This document shows positions 1 to 11,596 of a stretch of 64,000 nucleotides of DNA, one piece after another. Both the position numbers and the translations under genes were made by a program. The stretch is taken from NCBI GenBank assembly GCA_028335825.1, contig JAIOKI010000010.1:310001-374000 (forward strand), written 5' to 3'. Below the pieces are notes generated by a model. It did not search any database, had not been told where the DNA came from, and was given only the letters and a program-made list of their open reading frames with translations. How positions within the stretch are numbered: position 1 is the first letter of the stretch; every line of letters starts with the position of its first letter. The DNA comes from Nosema muscidifuracis (lineage: Eukaryota; Microsporidia; Nosematidae).

Positions 1-3000
1 ATACTTGATAAATTGAAGAAGAATTTTTTTATTATTCCTGTAAATATATATGAGAGTATACATCGAAGATATCCTTTTTTATTAGTTGATTATATAAAGA
101 TGCTTCCTAAAGGTTCACAGGTATTACGATCTTATATACATTTTTGGATAAATTGTATACCTAATCATCTTAATATATTCATTGAATTTAAGAATTCTAT
201 TTATTTTTGTGATAATAATTTTAAATTTAGTAAGAAAAAAATAGTTTTCTTATTAAAAAATGCTCAGAAATTTATAATTGAAGATATAAACTTTTTCTTA
301 AGAATTAATGGTATAAAAAATGTAGATAAATATTTTTCTGATAATGATATTAATGAAATTATTAAAAATAGCATTATAAACAAGAGTGATAAGTTTTCTT
401 ATTATGATTTATGGAATCTACTTAGTATATTTTCAGATAAAAAGAAATATTTTAAGATTATAAGATCAATTTATAATGAGATTAATAATATTGATTTTAT
501 TAAAGTTAAAGAATTTATTAGAGTTGATATTATAGAATATTTACCACAAGATGAAAAATATGAAATATCTAAAAGAGAGTTTTTATTAGATAATAATTGG
601 TTTGATTCAATAAATTTACAAATTTTTAATAGTCAATGGGTATGTTTATTACCTATTAAAGAATCAATTCCTATTATTAAAGAAAAACTAAAAAAAGCTA
701 GTACTCCATTTGATAGATATTTATTTTGGAAGCTTATAGTAATAACATGTAAATATAATGAAGATATATCTGCTTTAAATGACTTTTTAACTTTATTATA
801 TGAAAGATACAGAAATGATCATACTATCTTAGTTTTTAGAATTTTAAAATATATTTCAAATGAATTTAATTTTGATAATTTATTATGTATAAAAATAGAA
901 AGTTTGATAAAGATTTTATATCAAAGAAATGCTTTTAGTCAGAAAGTAATAAGATCATTTTCTTATAAAAATTATATAAGTAATAACCTTTCTAGATTAG
1001 AATTTCCTTATGTTCAATTTGTATTAGACAAAATATTAGAAAACAAGATTATTGAAAAATGTGAAGATATTAACGATTTTATCAAAATGTATTGTCGTAT
1101 TTATTTAGATTTTAATATAAATTGTGATTTTTTTAAAAATATCAATGAAATTAATATAAAGAAAAAATGTCTTTTATTAGCATTGAAACAATTTCAAATA
1201 GAAATTTATAAAGGGGAAAAATTCAATACATTGGAGATTTATAAAGAGAAACAATCTCAATTAGAGATTAAAGAGAAAATAATTCGATTAGAGATTAAAG
1301 AGAAACAATCTCAATTTGAAATCAAAGAGAAACAATCTCAATTAGAGATTAACAAGAAAAATTTGAATACACCAGGAATTTATAAAAAGAAAAATTTGAA
1401 TACACAGGAAATTTATAAAGAGAAACAATCTAAATTAGAGATTAAAGGTAAAAATTTGAATACACCAGAAATTTATAAAAAGAAAAATTTTAGTACATCA
1501 GAAATTTATAGAATTTTATTTGATATATTTATTTCTATAAAATATATTAATAAAGAAAAATCACTTAATGAAAAAATTAACATTAGAGATTATTCTTGGA
1601 TTCTTAATGAAGTTATTATTCTTATTAATGATCCTAATTATAATAGATTTAATAATGTACTTAAATTTACAAAATTAATTTATCAATATTTTCCAGAACT
1701 TTTACAAATTAAGAATATTTTTAAGATAAAAAACTCAACTAATTTAATTTTAAATTTTTTGATAAGATATTTAAAAAAAGATTATAAAGAATCTCTTGAA
1801 TATTCTGATGATATTTTAAATATTTTATTATCTAATATTGATAATGATAAATTAATTAGATATTATATTAATTGTTCTTTATGGTATAAAATGTTTTCAT
1901 TAATTTTATTAGATAAATTAATAATTAATATAAATGAAGATAATCAAGGAAAAGTATTTAAATTTTTATGTTTGATATGTGAAAAATCAGATTTAGAAGG
2001 AATAATAAAAAATGTATCACCAGAAAAATTTAATGAATGTATTGAAGATGATAAAAAGAGAGAATTAATTATTTTTTATAAAGATGTTCTTAAAGGATTA
2101 AATATGAGTAATAATCTTGTAAATTTTAAATATGTAGAAAGTTTATGTCAAGGAGAATATTTTAAAAATAATTTAATTTAATGAGTTATTTGATTTACTT
2201 AAACTCGTTCAATAGTCAGATTGATATCCTTAGGAGAATATTTTATAGAGATAATTAATTGTATGCAAAATTTAGTATTAAAATATCCAGTAAATCAAGT
2301 AAGTTCATTTGCTATGAAATTAATTAATGATAGAGTATCTTTAAAAAAACAAGGTCTTTTAATTATTTACAAGATAGAATCATTTACTAAAATAATTTCT
2401 ATTAATAATAAGATATTAAAAAATGAGAATAATTTTAGCATAAGAGGTCTCATTTTTGAAACTATATTTAGATTTTTTTTATTACATAAATCTCAAGAAA
2501 CTTGGATGATTTTATTAGATTCTTTAAAGTATTTAAAAATAGATGATGAAATTTGGGAATTATATCTTAATATTGATGAAATTCCTAATGAATATCTTAG
2601 TCAATATATAATAGAAATTTTAAGAAAATTAGATGATATTTTTAAATTAGATACTAAAGATTCAATAATATTTTTTAAATCTAATATATCAATGATTTTA
2701 AAGTTAATTATTTCTCAACAGAATTTTTTAATCGAAGAGGTCTATTCTTATATTTTTGATAATTATTATAAAAATTTTATAAGATTAGATTTTATAGATA
2801 AAGATATTCAAATTGATTTTTTATTTATAAAATATTTAGGATCATCAGAAGAATCTTTTTATAAAAGACTAGAGAATGTTATTAATTTATTTTTTAATAA
2901 TGAAAATATAGAAAAATTACCTATTTTTGGATATAAAATTTCATTACTTGAAGAATACATGAAAAGAATATTTTTTTTGATAGTAAAATTCCATATAATA

Positions 3001-3440
3001 ATTATAAAAAAATATTTGATAAATTTAAAGAATTTTATATATCTAAATATGATCCAATGATAAATCCTAAACTTTATATTATGCTTAGTATATTTAATAA
3101 AGATTCACCAAATATTTCTTATATAGAAATATCAAATAATATTAAAAGAGAACTTCCTAATTTGATAAAAATATTTGGTAAAGATTCTATACCTGAAATA
3201 TCTAAAATTTGTAAAAATAATCTTCAATGTTTCTTTAATTATAATGAATATAAAGAAAAATTATTCAAATTGATGGATATTTTATTTAATGAAAGTGATG
3301 AAGATATTGTTTTATTTGGATCTTATATGGCTATTTCTATTGAATTCTCATCTGAAAGTGAAAAAGAAATATTACATAAAATGTCTAAATATTCTAATAA
3401 TACAGTAATGATGATATATAATTTGATTTGTAAAGAATAG
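1..3440 (+). pseudogene. Large helical-repeat host protein gene, 5' truncated by the window edge and broken twice
   Basis: Three open stretches (from base 1 to 2181, 2221-3060 and 3057-3440) read as one protein of about 1,140 residues. The frame is open to base 1, so the true start is probably outside the window. The protein is rich in Leu/Ile/Lys/Asn amphipathic helices, like HEAT/ARM-type scaffolds. I do not recognise the family. A low-complexity block near residues 405-490 is built of KEKQSQLEI-like and NLNTPEIYKKK-like repeats. The first two stretches are in the same frame. They are separated by an 81-bp segment holding several in-frame stops, flanked by 14-bp direct repeats (AGGAGAATATTTTA at 2151 and 2232). 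The third is joined through a T8 run at 2971-2978, where the frame is one base short; sensible coding continues across it. The gene could be a recent pseudogene, or the T8 break may be a sequence error. Confidence 0.6.
2151..2245. repeat. 81-bp in-frame insertion with 14-bp direct repeats, sharing a 68-bp dispersed repeat
   Basis: The 14-mer AGGAGAATATTTTA occurs at 2151-2164 and 2232-2245, exactly 27 codons apart. The segment 2167-2234 between them is repeated on the opposite strand at 46460-46527 with about three mismatches in 68 bp. It contains stops in the host frame. The shape is that of a small insertion with a target duplication. No terminal inverted repeats are obvious beyond a short AATGAGTT/AACTCGTT stem. 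Confidence 0.6.
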
Positions 3441-4125
3441 TATTAAATAATATTTATTGTTATATTAAAAAGAATATGATATTTATATTAAAATAATAAA
3501 TTATTATATTTAAAAATTATGTTTATATTAAATTGTTATGTTAAATAATTATAATAAAAATGATATTTATAATAAATTATTTATATTAAAAAATATGATA
3601 TTTAACTAAGAAAGAGATATATAATATTATTTATATTAAAATAATAAATTATTATATTTAAAAATGATATTTATATTAAAAAATATGATATATAACTAAG
3701 AAAGAGATATATAATATTATAATTTATAAAAAAAATAAATATGTTAACTACTTTATAATTATTTAATATAAACATATTTTTTTAACATAATTTTAAACAT
3801 CTCTAACATCTTGAAGTTTGTACTGTCTTTTAAAACTTCGTTTTAAATTTATAATATTTGTATTATGTTTAAATTAATAAGTTTTTTATCACCTACTCAT
3901 ATAATTTATTATAAAACAGTTTGATAAAATTTAAATAATTAACCATCTTAGACTAATTATTTAAAAAATTCATAATAAGATTTACTATATAAATTATCAA
4001 AAAAATATATTATAAAAATATTTCGTCATTATCTATAACATATATTTTTTGAGTAAATATCATAAACATTACGTCATCAACAGTCAGAAAATATCAAATA
4101 AATATAAAAAAAATAATTATTTATT
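3441..4125. repeat. AT-rich spacer with a duplicated 50-bp unit
   Basis: There is no gene here. The 50-bp unit at 3581-3630 is repeated almost exactly at 3671-3720 (90-bp spacing), within a run of TTTATATTAAA-type degenerate repeats. The rest of the spacer up to the start at 4126 shows nothing further; no C-run precedes that ATG. Confidence 0.7.
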
Positions 4126-5886
4126 ATGGACAATCTAACGATAAATATACTTGATTACTTCAATAATACAAATATAAATACTTTAGAAAACTTATTTAAA
4201 AGAAATAATCGTATAGATATATTTTTTAAATTATTAGATATTTTATCGTATAAAGATAAATTTAGTATTTCTGTTATTAAATCTTCAGATATTTTGTATG
4301 GAATAATATCTAGATCGAATATTAAATATAGATTGATGATAATTAATAGATGGGTGAGTAAAACTGAAGATGAAAGATTAAAAATTATAAAATCAATTTA
4401 TAATTTAAATTATTTATCTGGTGGTGTAATTGTTGGAATAATTATTTATTTAGAGGGTGGGCATAAAAGAGTAGATGATCTTATTAGAGATTTATGGAGT
4501 AATGAAGAACTTAATATTAAAACAAATATTAAATTATTAGATGAATCAAATATTAAGTTATTAGATAAGTCAAATATTAAAATATTAGAAAAAGTAATGG
4601 AAAAGTCAATAGATAATATATCAAATGATAATAAGTTAAATGAACAACATAATATTAATAAATTAGATAATATATTAACTAATAAATTAGATAATAAATC
4701 AACTAATATATTACCAGTTGTTATAGTAACTTTATGTAAATTACTTGATTACATTAAAGATAAAAAAAATTTATCAACAGAAGAATATTTTATAGAACTT
4801 TATAAAGATAAATATAATTTTTTAATATGTGATTTAGATAAGTTCGAATCAGATAATTATAATATAAATATTTACGAATTAGATCATTTGATATGTAATA
4901 TAATTAATAAAAAAATATTATCAAATGATGAAAATAATATCTTAGAAGGTCTTTACATTCTACAAGGAAGTTTTAATATAATTTTTAAATGTTCATTAGA
5001 TATTTTTGATAGATTAATTTTTTTATTAAAAATGAATGACAAGATAAAAATAGAAATTCTTAAATCTTTTAATATTCTTGTAAAATTTGGTAAAATAAGA
5101 TTTAATCTCGTTTTAAAATATTTTATTAGATTTATTAAATCTTCTAACGATAAAATACTTATTGAAGTGATTAAATTTTGGATATTATTTATTGATAAGA
5201 AATCTGATGAGAAAGTCAATACATATTTTAATTATCTATTAAGATATATAATCAGTATATTGAATAATATAAAAAATATTAATACTGATTTATTAAATAC
5301 TAGTTGTAGGTTATTAGAAGTCATGTCTAAAAATAATTTGATAAAAAATAAGTATATAAATTTATTTATACGTTCTAATTTAAAACATAGTAATATTTTA
5401 AAAAATGTGATAGGAATTGAAGTTTTACGATCTACTTTATTTTATAATGAATTTGATTTATTAAGTACACTTATGCCATTCGTATGTCATCATTTAATTG
5501 ATAAATATTTTGATGTTAACGTTTTAAGATGTCTTATAAAAATATCTGATAAAAATTTTGAATCAATATTGCCTTATCTAAATGAAATTATTAATAGATG
5601 TTTATATTTATTAAGTAGGGATGATTTAAGAGAATGTTTAGGACTTTGTTTAATGAGATCTTTATTTAAAAATTTTTATTTAATTAATAACGGTAAAATT
5701 AAATTGATTTATGTAAGAGAAGAAGCTTTCAAGATGTACAAGTTAAATTATAAACTTATAATAGAACAATATATAGATAAATTAGAAAATATTTATAAAA
5801 TATCTTCTGATTTTTCAGTACCTACTAAGATTATCTTAAAGTATCAAATTATTAAAGATATTTTTAGATATACCAAGCATGAGTAG
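4126..5886 (+). CDS. Helical-repeat protein of unknown function, 586 aa
   Basis: A single long open frame starts at the first ATG after a pyrimidine-poor leader. The protein is almost entirely predicted alpha-helix with hydrophobic Leu/Ile spacing, as in HEAT/ARM solenoids. It has no membrane segment or catalytic motif that I can see. Residues about 135-195 form a low-complexity linker made of repeats such as SNIKLLDKSNIK and NKLDN. It lies downstream of and co-oriented with the broken helical-repeat gene at the left edge, but the two do not look like duplicates. A transport-factor (karyopherin-like) or scaffold role would fit the fold, but nothing specific supports it. Unlike most genes here it lacks the C-run start signal. 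Confidence 0.7.
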   Translation: MDNLTINILDYFNNTNINTLENLFKRNNRIDIFFKLLDILSYKDKFSISVIKSSDILYGIISRSNIKYRLMIINRWVSKTEDERLKIIKSIYNLNYLSGGVIVGIIIYLEGGHKRVDDLIRDLWSNEELNIKTNIKLLDESNIKLLDKSNIKILEKVMEKSIDNISNDNKLNEQHNINKLDNILTNKLDNKSTNILPVVIVTLCKLLDYIKDKKNLSTEEYFIELYKDKYNFLICDLDKFESDNYNINIYELDHLICNIINKKILSNDENNILEGLYILQGSFNIIFKCSLDIFDRLIFLLKMNDKIKIEILKSFNILVKFGKIRFNLVLKYFIRFIKSSNDKILIEVIKFWILFIDKKSDEKVNTYFNYLLRYIISILNNIKNINTDLLNTSCRLLEVMSKNNLIKNKYINLFIRSNLKHSNILKNVIGIEVLRSTLFYNEFDLLSTLMPFVCHHLIDKYFDVNVLRCLIKISDKNFESILPYLNEIINRCLYLLSRDDLRECLGLCLMRSLFKNFYLINNGKIKLIYVREEAFKMYKLNYKLIIEQYIDKLENIYKISSDFSVPTKIILKYQIIKDIFRYTKHE

Positions 5887-6988
5887 TAGATTTATTCTTG
5901 TAAGAGATTATATTATAATGAGAGTGTATAATATATTCTTGTAAGAGTGTATAATATATTGCTATAGATATTTTATTATATTGCTATAATAGATTATTTT
6001 ATATTGTTATAAGAGATTATAATATATTAAATAAGAGGTTCTATTATATTGCTATAAGAGATTATATAATTACATGAGATTATTAGAAAAAATAAGATTA
6101 ATTTATGTTATCTATGATGATAAAAGTACATTGGTTAATTTATTAAATATCTTTTATAAAATATTAGTATCGTATATTTTTCATACCATTACGTAAATAC
6201 GAAATAGAATGAGTCATAATTAATTAATTGATTGCATTCTAAAAAATATAAAAGTCATAAATTTAAAAGACATAGCTCAATAGAAATAATACTAATATAT
6301 CCAAGAATATGACAGTAACTTACTAGAAATAATAATTGTATAAATGCTTAATTTTTTTGTGAAGAATTCGAAAGTAGAAAATCGGATAAAACTAATTTTT
6401 AGTTTATAACTATGTATTTTAAACAATAATAGAGAAATAATCAAAATTTATATTTTCTTATGATTTTAAAAATATCTTAGATACTATTATAATATTATTG
6501 TCGTAACAAGTACAAGGTAATTAATATTTTATCTAGAATCTATTTATGTATTCAAATTAATAATAAAGCAATTTCTGTAAAAAATGAATTCTAATAACTT
6601 TTTTTTTTAATTATGATGGTTAATTTTATACATTCAATAGATCTATCCTTCCTTATTAATTTTACTAATATCAGGCTTTATACATATACTACTTATTTTA
6701 AAGAGATATTATTTATTATAATTAAATTTTATAGATAAATATTTTTTTAAGTAGATTCATAAAATGACTTTATAAATTATTTTTAATTAAGTAACGTGTT
6801 TTTATTATAATTAACTTTAATAGATAAATATTTTTTTAAGTAGATTTAATAATAAGTAAACACAAAAAGACAACTAAACTGAATTATTAACTGCATCTTT
6901 ATTTTTCTCTGATCAGATCACTACTAATTTTAAATTTCTTTAATAATATCAATATATTTTTATAGATTAATTTTATATTTTTTTTCCT
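5887..6988. other. Intergenic, degenerate short repeats then nothing recognised
   Basis: From 5890 to about 6075, phrases such as TTGTAAGAGATTATA and ATAATATATTGCTATA recur in a degenerate tandem pattern. The remaining 900 bases are AT-rich, with only a duplicated phrase (AATTTTATAGATAAATATTTTTTTAAG near 6724 and a similar one near 6810). I see no gene or RNA. Confidence 0.6.
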
Positions 6989-7411
6989 TCAGAATAATCT
7001 AAATTTATTTGTAAATTCATTAATTTCAGATTTAAGTCCTGGTCCTACAACTACAATTCCAATACTATCATTTACCATCTTCTTAGATACTAATATATCC
7101 ATATCCAAAGCTCTTCTATAAGCCATCTCCATATCTTCATTAGATCCATTAAGAACAATTTTAGCTTCTCCACTTCTTTTCCATTTTATATACAAATTCT
7201 TGTCTTCCATAAGTACTGGTACTAGATTTAATAACTCATTTTTCATTATATCAAGGATGATATTTAAATCATTTTTTATATCTTTATTAATTATTATTTT
7301 TAATACATAATCACCTTTAGGATGTTTTTTATTCTTCTTGGTATTTGTTTTTATATTGTAGTAGTACAAAATACATATTGGTATGACTAAAAGAATTATC
7401 CAACTAAACAT
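6989..7411 (-). CDS. Membrane-anchored PTH2-like protein (divergent peptidyl-tRNA hydrolase 2 fold)
   Basis: This 140 aa protein has an N-terminal membrane segment (about residues 3-20) and then a domain matching the PTH2 family in its second half. There is a WKRSGEAKIVL strand, a helix with EMAYRRALDMDI, a VVVGPG turn (family GPGP/GIGPAP) and a final NEFTNKFRLF resembling the usual DLIDKVTGHLKLL ending. PTH2 enzymes release peptide from peptidyl-tRNA; the animal member is anchored in the mitochondrial outer membrane, like this architecture. The GKxAAQxxHA helix and the AGRTQ loop are not visible, so catalytic activity is doubtful. The start is set by CAACCCTTAAATG. It stands alone, convergent to the gene ending at 5886. 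Confidence 0.6.
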   Translation of the reverse strand: MFSWIILLVIPICILYYYNIKTNTKKNKKHPKGDYVLKIIINKDIKNDLNIILDIMKNELLNLVPVLMEDKNLYIKWKRSGEAKIVLNGSNEDMEMAYRRALDMDILVSKKMVNDSIGIVVVGPGLKSEINEFTNKFRLF

Positions 7412-9240
7412 TTAAGGGTTGAATAATTATTTATTATATCTAAAGGGGAAAAAATAAAAGATTTAGAGTGGAGGATATAATATAAAGAATAACTTAATAT
7501 TATATGAATATTGTTAATAAATATATTATCTAGATTTGAAATATATTATTTAGGTTTGAAAATAGAATTTTTAAAAAAAGAATGAATTAAAAATTTTTAC
7601 CCTTCAAAAATCTAATCACTTTTTAAGTGTTAGAATCTTAATTTAAAAAATAAATATGTCGTATTAAAATAACTGATTAATATGTTCTTTATTAAATCAG
7701 CTTTTTTATATTCTACAAATTTAATATTATTGGTCACTTCCAAATCTCAATTGAAGAATATTAATATATTTAAAAATCACAATATTATTAACAGAATATT
7801 AATATATTAATAATGTATTTTTGATTAAATAATCTGTTAATGAGGTATTATTGTCGTAGGAGTACACTAATTAACACTTTTAAGAAACAATCAGTTCTTC
7901 TACTTACTAACAAACTATAAATAAATGATCATATATTGACATAAAAGATTTGAAAAAAAGAAGAAAGAATACAGAAATTGAAGATGGTGGTTCTTGAACT
8001 AAATGATTAATGAACAATCAACTAATATACCAAATTGAATATGTTAGTTTTACATGCTCTCAAGTCAATTTTACTGAATTCTTATAAATTAAAATTCCTT
8101 TTTCTTTTAGAGATGAAATCTTTCATTTTTACGATATAATCTGTAAAGTTTATAGTAAGTGATAAATGTTTTTATTCTAATATCTTCAACCTACAATGTC
8201 AATTTACCTTTATTAAAAATAGTGTGATTGTAACCACTTTATATATGTTTTTTTGTGTTGTAATATAAACTTACATAAAACAATAACTAGTGTAACCAAA
8301 ATATTTTTCAATATTTCAAAATTATGGTTTAAGGTAGACTAATGAAAAATATTTATAAATAGATTTTGTCTAAAAGTATTTTTCAATTTTATGTTGTGCC
8401 TCACTGAAAAGTACTTAAGTTTCTTAGTAGCTTGTTTATTTCTTTATTCCATTTCTTATAGTTTTTTTATAAAAATATATAATTTTTTCCTTTACATTGT
8501 ATTTGTCGAGTACCATCTTATTATTGTTGAAAGGTATTTTCAATATTTTATTAGGTTACCTCATGCAGGAAGAAAGCAAATCAAGCAACAGCATTATTGA
8601 CAATTTCAATTGAGGTTTTCCATGTCAAGTGTTGAATTCCTTATAATTCTTTTTTTTTCTTAAATCTACTTGTGTTTTATAAATCCTTGATTAACGTTGC
8701 ATCTCCATTTGCACTTACTTAAAAACATTCATTTCTTGCTAAAATATTTCATGTGATTTTCAAAACTAGACTTTTTGTTTTACTCTCTCCAGTATTCTAA
8801 ATCGTCTTCTGTTTAACTTTCTATTCTTCTTGTTTTATTTTCTTTTATATATAAATTTAGAGTCATTTTAGTTTTCACTTTCAAATTTAGATATAAAGAA
8901 TTGATTTCATTTTAATATTCTTTTTTTAGCCTTTTTTGTATAAACATTTAGTCATAACTTGGTCTATCGCAATAAAAACACTTCAATACTTTGTCTTTTT
9001 CCTTGATTTTTTTCAATAATTGCAAACTTAACGTACTTAATAATTTTTAATCTTACTTCATTGTTTTTTAGAATAATAATTTTAGATTCTTTATTTGAGT
9101 TTCACTTCTCAAAATTACCTTCTAAATTCCATCTAATTCTAATGTATACATCGGAATTCTAACTTTTTCAATAATCTTTTAGCCTCTTGATCACAGTCAT
9201 CACTTGACAACTCAACTGTATATATTACATCCATATTGAT
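7412..9240 (-). mobile_element. Possible very old retroelement fossil in a gene-poor stretch
   Basis: No intact gene is seen. On the minus strand at roughly 8,600-9,230 there are coding-like fragments, including one resembling a gag zinc-knuckle start (CFYC followed by basic residues, near 8,970). If this is a retroelement fossil it is very old, with many breaks and no recognisable ends. The 7,412-8,000 part shows nothing. The assignment is weak. Confidence 0.2.
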
Positions 9241-9366
9241 GTTTAATAAAAAATAAAATTCAATATATTAGCTAAAGCTATCACTTTTAAGAACAAAAAT
9301 GTACTTTTATTATTGGAGTTAAATATCAGACATATTACATAATAGATAGTATAAAAATAAACATAT
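9241..9366 (-). repeat. 3' end flank shared with the copy at 36307-36400
   Basis: Read on the minus strand, about 110 bases after the stop codon match 36307-36410 on the plus strand closely (ATGTTTATTTT, TAATATGTCTGATATT and ACTCCAATAATAAAAGTA). This marks the outer boundary of the inverted segmental duplication. Confidence 0.75.
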
Positions 9367-10488
9367 TTAATCAAATATTCCTAATGATAATAGATAGAAT
9401 ATCAAAGATATCGTAACCATAGATGCTCCTATAAGACCAAGTCCAAACTTGACATTATTTTTTCTATGCTTAGTAGAAAAATATCCTAACATACTTATTA
9501 ATACTAACCCCATAACACTAATAGGTACAACAGAATTTGTATTTAAATTACAAACCTTATTACAATTACTAGTACCTTCTAATTGTAAATTATTAGTAGT
9601 GTTTAAAGTAGAAAAAGAATTGACAGAAGGAATTTCTTCAATACTCCGTTTTTTTCTTTCATAAACTTGAGAAGAGCAATTATCTGATAAGTTTTCATGA
9701 AAAATTATCGTTAGTTGATCATCAAATATTTTGTTAATTTCGTTTACCTGCTTATAAAAATCTCTGTTTTCACAAAAAAATATTAAATCTTGATTCAATG
9801 CGTCTAGCAAACAATCTGATTTATTAAAACACTCATCACGTAAATCGAACGCATTAAATTTGAGCTCATTGATTTTTGTAGAATCATCGCAGAGATTATG
9901 TAAAGAATGATAAAAATTATCTTTTACTTCTTCAACATGATTACCAACATCGTGTTTTATTATATTTCCTTCAACAGGTCGGTAATCGTATTTATCACAC
10001 CCTTTGATATATTTATCATCTGTATAAATATTTTCCAAATCAAATATCTGACATTCTTTGTCAAACTCAAAATTGGTTAAAGCTTCTTCTACACATTTTG
10101 GATCAAATCTGCACATTTTCTTAGTTAAATGTACCATACATTTTGGTAATATCTCGATGCGATGTTTCGCGTTATCATGATCCCGAACAACAAATCTTTC
10201 AAGAAATTTACAAATTTTTCCATCAGAAATTAATTTCTGATTTCTCCATTTTACAAATGAATTAACATGATCAGGATTGTATGTTATAATACTAGGTTCA
10301 ATTAATTCAGCTGTACTATTTTCTGATTTAACTTCTTCAGTATGATGATTCGTACCATCAATTATAAAGATTTTTGATTGTTCGTCATTTTGATGTTGCG
10401 TTACATCTTCAACAGTATCAATTATTCCTTGATTTTCATTAGGTATAACATAATCTTCTGTTTTGTTAGTTAGTATTGTACTATTCAT
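9367..10488 (-). CDS. Cys-rich double-membrane-segment family protein, copy 1 (373 aa)
   Basis: This is a full-length member of the eight-gene family in this window. The N-terminal 60 residues are polar and variable (MNSTILTNKTEDY start). A conserved domain of about 220 residues follows: FVKWRNQKL, PKCMVHLTKKMC, DPKCVEEAL, DLENIYTDDKYI, CDKYDYRP and LRDECFNKSDCLLDALNQD. It has about a dozen cysteines in fixed positions. Near residue 280 lies RKKRSIEE, a kexin/furin-like basic site, followed by a Ser/Thr/Asn-rich linker. Two hydrophobic segments (about 320-337 and 348-372) are separated by a basic turn, STKHRKNN. No N-terminal signal peptide is visible. The start is set by TCCCATCATTTAAAATG. 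I recognise no known family. Expansion, cysteines and anchors suggest a surface or host-facing membrane protein, which is inference only. Confidence 0.85.
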   Translation of the reverse strand: MNSTILTNKTEDYVIPNENQGIIDTVEDVTQHQNDEQSKIFIIDGTNHHTEEVKSENSTAELIEPSIITYNPDHVNSFVKWRNQKLISDGKICKFLERFVVRDHDNAKHRIEILPKCMVHLTKKMCRFDPKCVEEALTNFEFDKECQIFDLENIYTDDKYIKGCDKYDYRPVEGNIIKHDVGNHVEEVKDNFYHSLHNLCDDSTKINELKFNAFDLRDECFNKSDCLLDALNQDLIFFCENRDFYKQVNEINKIFDDQLTIIFHENLSDNCSSQVYERKKRSIEEIPSVNSFSTLNTTNNLQLEGTSNCNKVCNLNTNSVVPISVMGLVLISMLGYFSTKHRKNNVKFGLGLIGASMVTISLIFYLLSLGIFD

Positions 10489-11487
10489 TTTAAATGATGG
10501 GATAGAATTTTTTTATTTATGTTTTAATTTTAATTAAAAACTGAAATTAGAAAGAATCAAAAAATATTTGTTGAATCGAATTTTATTCTACAATAAATGT
10601 TATTATATTTTGATCAAATTTGATTTAAGTTCTAAATTACAAATATTATAGAATTAAGTATTTTGTAAATTGATCAAATTTAATTTATGTTTTAAATTTC
10701 AAGTATTGAAGAATTCATAATTTTGTAAATTTAATTTATGTTTAAAATTAAAAGTATTAAAGAATTTCGTATTTTTGTAAATTGATCAAATTTAATTAAA
10801 TGTGTAATGATTAATTAAATCATTTGCTACTAATTTGAAGTTAAATATGAGAAGAATAATATATTTGATTTAGACAAGCTCAAGGAGAAAATATCATAAA
10901 AATATGTATATACCATAGAATAATCTGTTAATAGTTCTAATTAGAAAAATATTAATTATGTTTTATTGATTAATGAAAAAACTGTTTGTAAATATTTGGT
11001 TATCATCTTCATAATATGTATGTAGATAAACTTGTCTTTCTTCCTAAACACAGGTATACATACAGATCAGAGTAATCAAGAATAATATTGACAATATGAA
11101 CTAAAATTAAATATTAAACAACTATAATAAATTTGTAATAATTATTATACATAAAATTCAATCATTTAGTACATAATTAAATGGAGAAATAGAACTAAAT
11201 ATTACTCAAAATATACAAATTATTAAACGCTTCTGACAGAATTCAGATGTACATTCAAACAGTTTTAAAGTATAAAAAGAATATTTATAAATATCACAGA
11301 AGAGGAAATAAATCAGTTATATACCATTTCACAGATTTAAATAGTAAGACAATTCTATGTACATGAATAGAGAAAAAATTAACACTTAAATAATAAGTAT
11401 AAATAAAAATAGATTTTTTAAATTCATTAAACTAAGATTTTAGCACTAACTTTTTATCACATCAACATTTTTATTGTTAATTATAAA
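10489..11487 (-). repeat. Conserved 5' flank block of family gene copy 1
   Basis: About 1 kb upstream of the gene is repeated at 30921-31878 and, with more changes, at 34364-35184. No open frame is conserved between the copies. It contains the TGATCA-centred tandem repeats near the gene. At its far end is the LTR target site: ATAAA at 11483-11487, the reverse complement of TTTAT. Confidence 0.85.
10606..10800 (-). promoter_or_regulatory. Upstream tandem repeats with TGATCA core
   Basis: AAATTGATCAAATTTAATT-type phrases occur near 10609, 10672 and 10782, with one decayed unit between, spaced 55-63 bp. The core TTGATCAA is palindromic. The same motif recurs upstream of other, quite diverged members of the gene family (31625-31765 and 41283-41405), which suggests a shared control element. 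Function is inferred. Confidence 0.4.
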
Positions 11488-11596
11488 TGTTGTATGAAGA
11501 ATTGTTGCAGATAAATATTTTATTTTAGGGGTTACTCTTTATGTAACAATGGTGATAAATTAAGTCATGACGTCACCAAGTTACTTGATCCCAACA
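11488..11596 (-). mobile_element. Lone LTR (Ty3/Gypsy type), inner-side flank to the 192 aa gene
   Basis: This 109-bp copy of the LTR of the element at 24873-28438 has TGTTG...CAACA ends, the TGACGTCA palindrome and the CCCCTAAAATAAAATA phrase. On the right-flank side it abuts ATAAA (TTTAT on the element strand). On the other side it abuts the 192 aa gene segment without that duplication. See the matching LTR at 13021-13131. Confidence 0.9.

Noticed and set aside
2182-2231. Ordinary spliceosomal intron
   Set aside because: I see no GT-start consensus or branch-point/AG arrangement typical of microsporidian introns. Direct repeats and a second genomic copy fit an insertion better, though RNA could still show removal.
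8391-8600. Plus-strand 69-codon frame near a possible fossil
   Set aside because: It has no start signal and no recognisable motif, and the neighbouring signals are on the other strand.
9449-9664. Plus-strand frame inside family copy 1
   Set aside because: It is the antisense shadow of a conserved gene. The same holds for 43348-43641, 4953-5219, 25549-25914 and 57114-57488.
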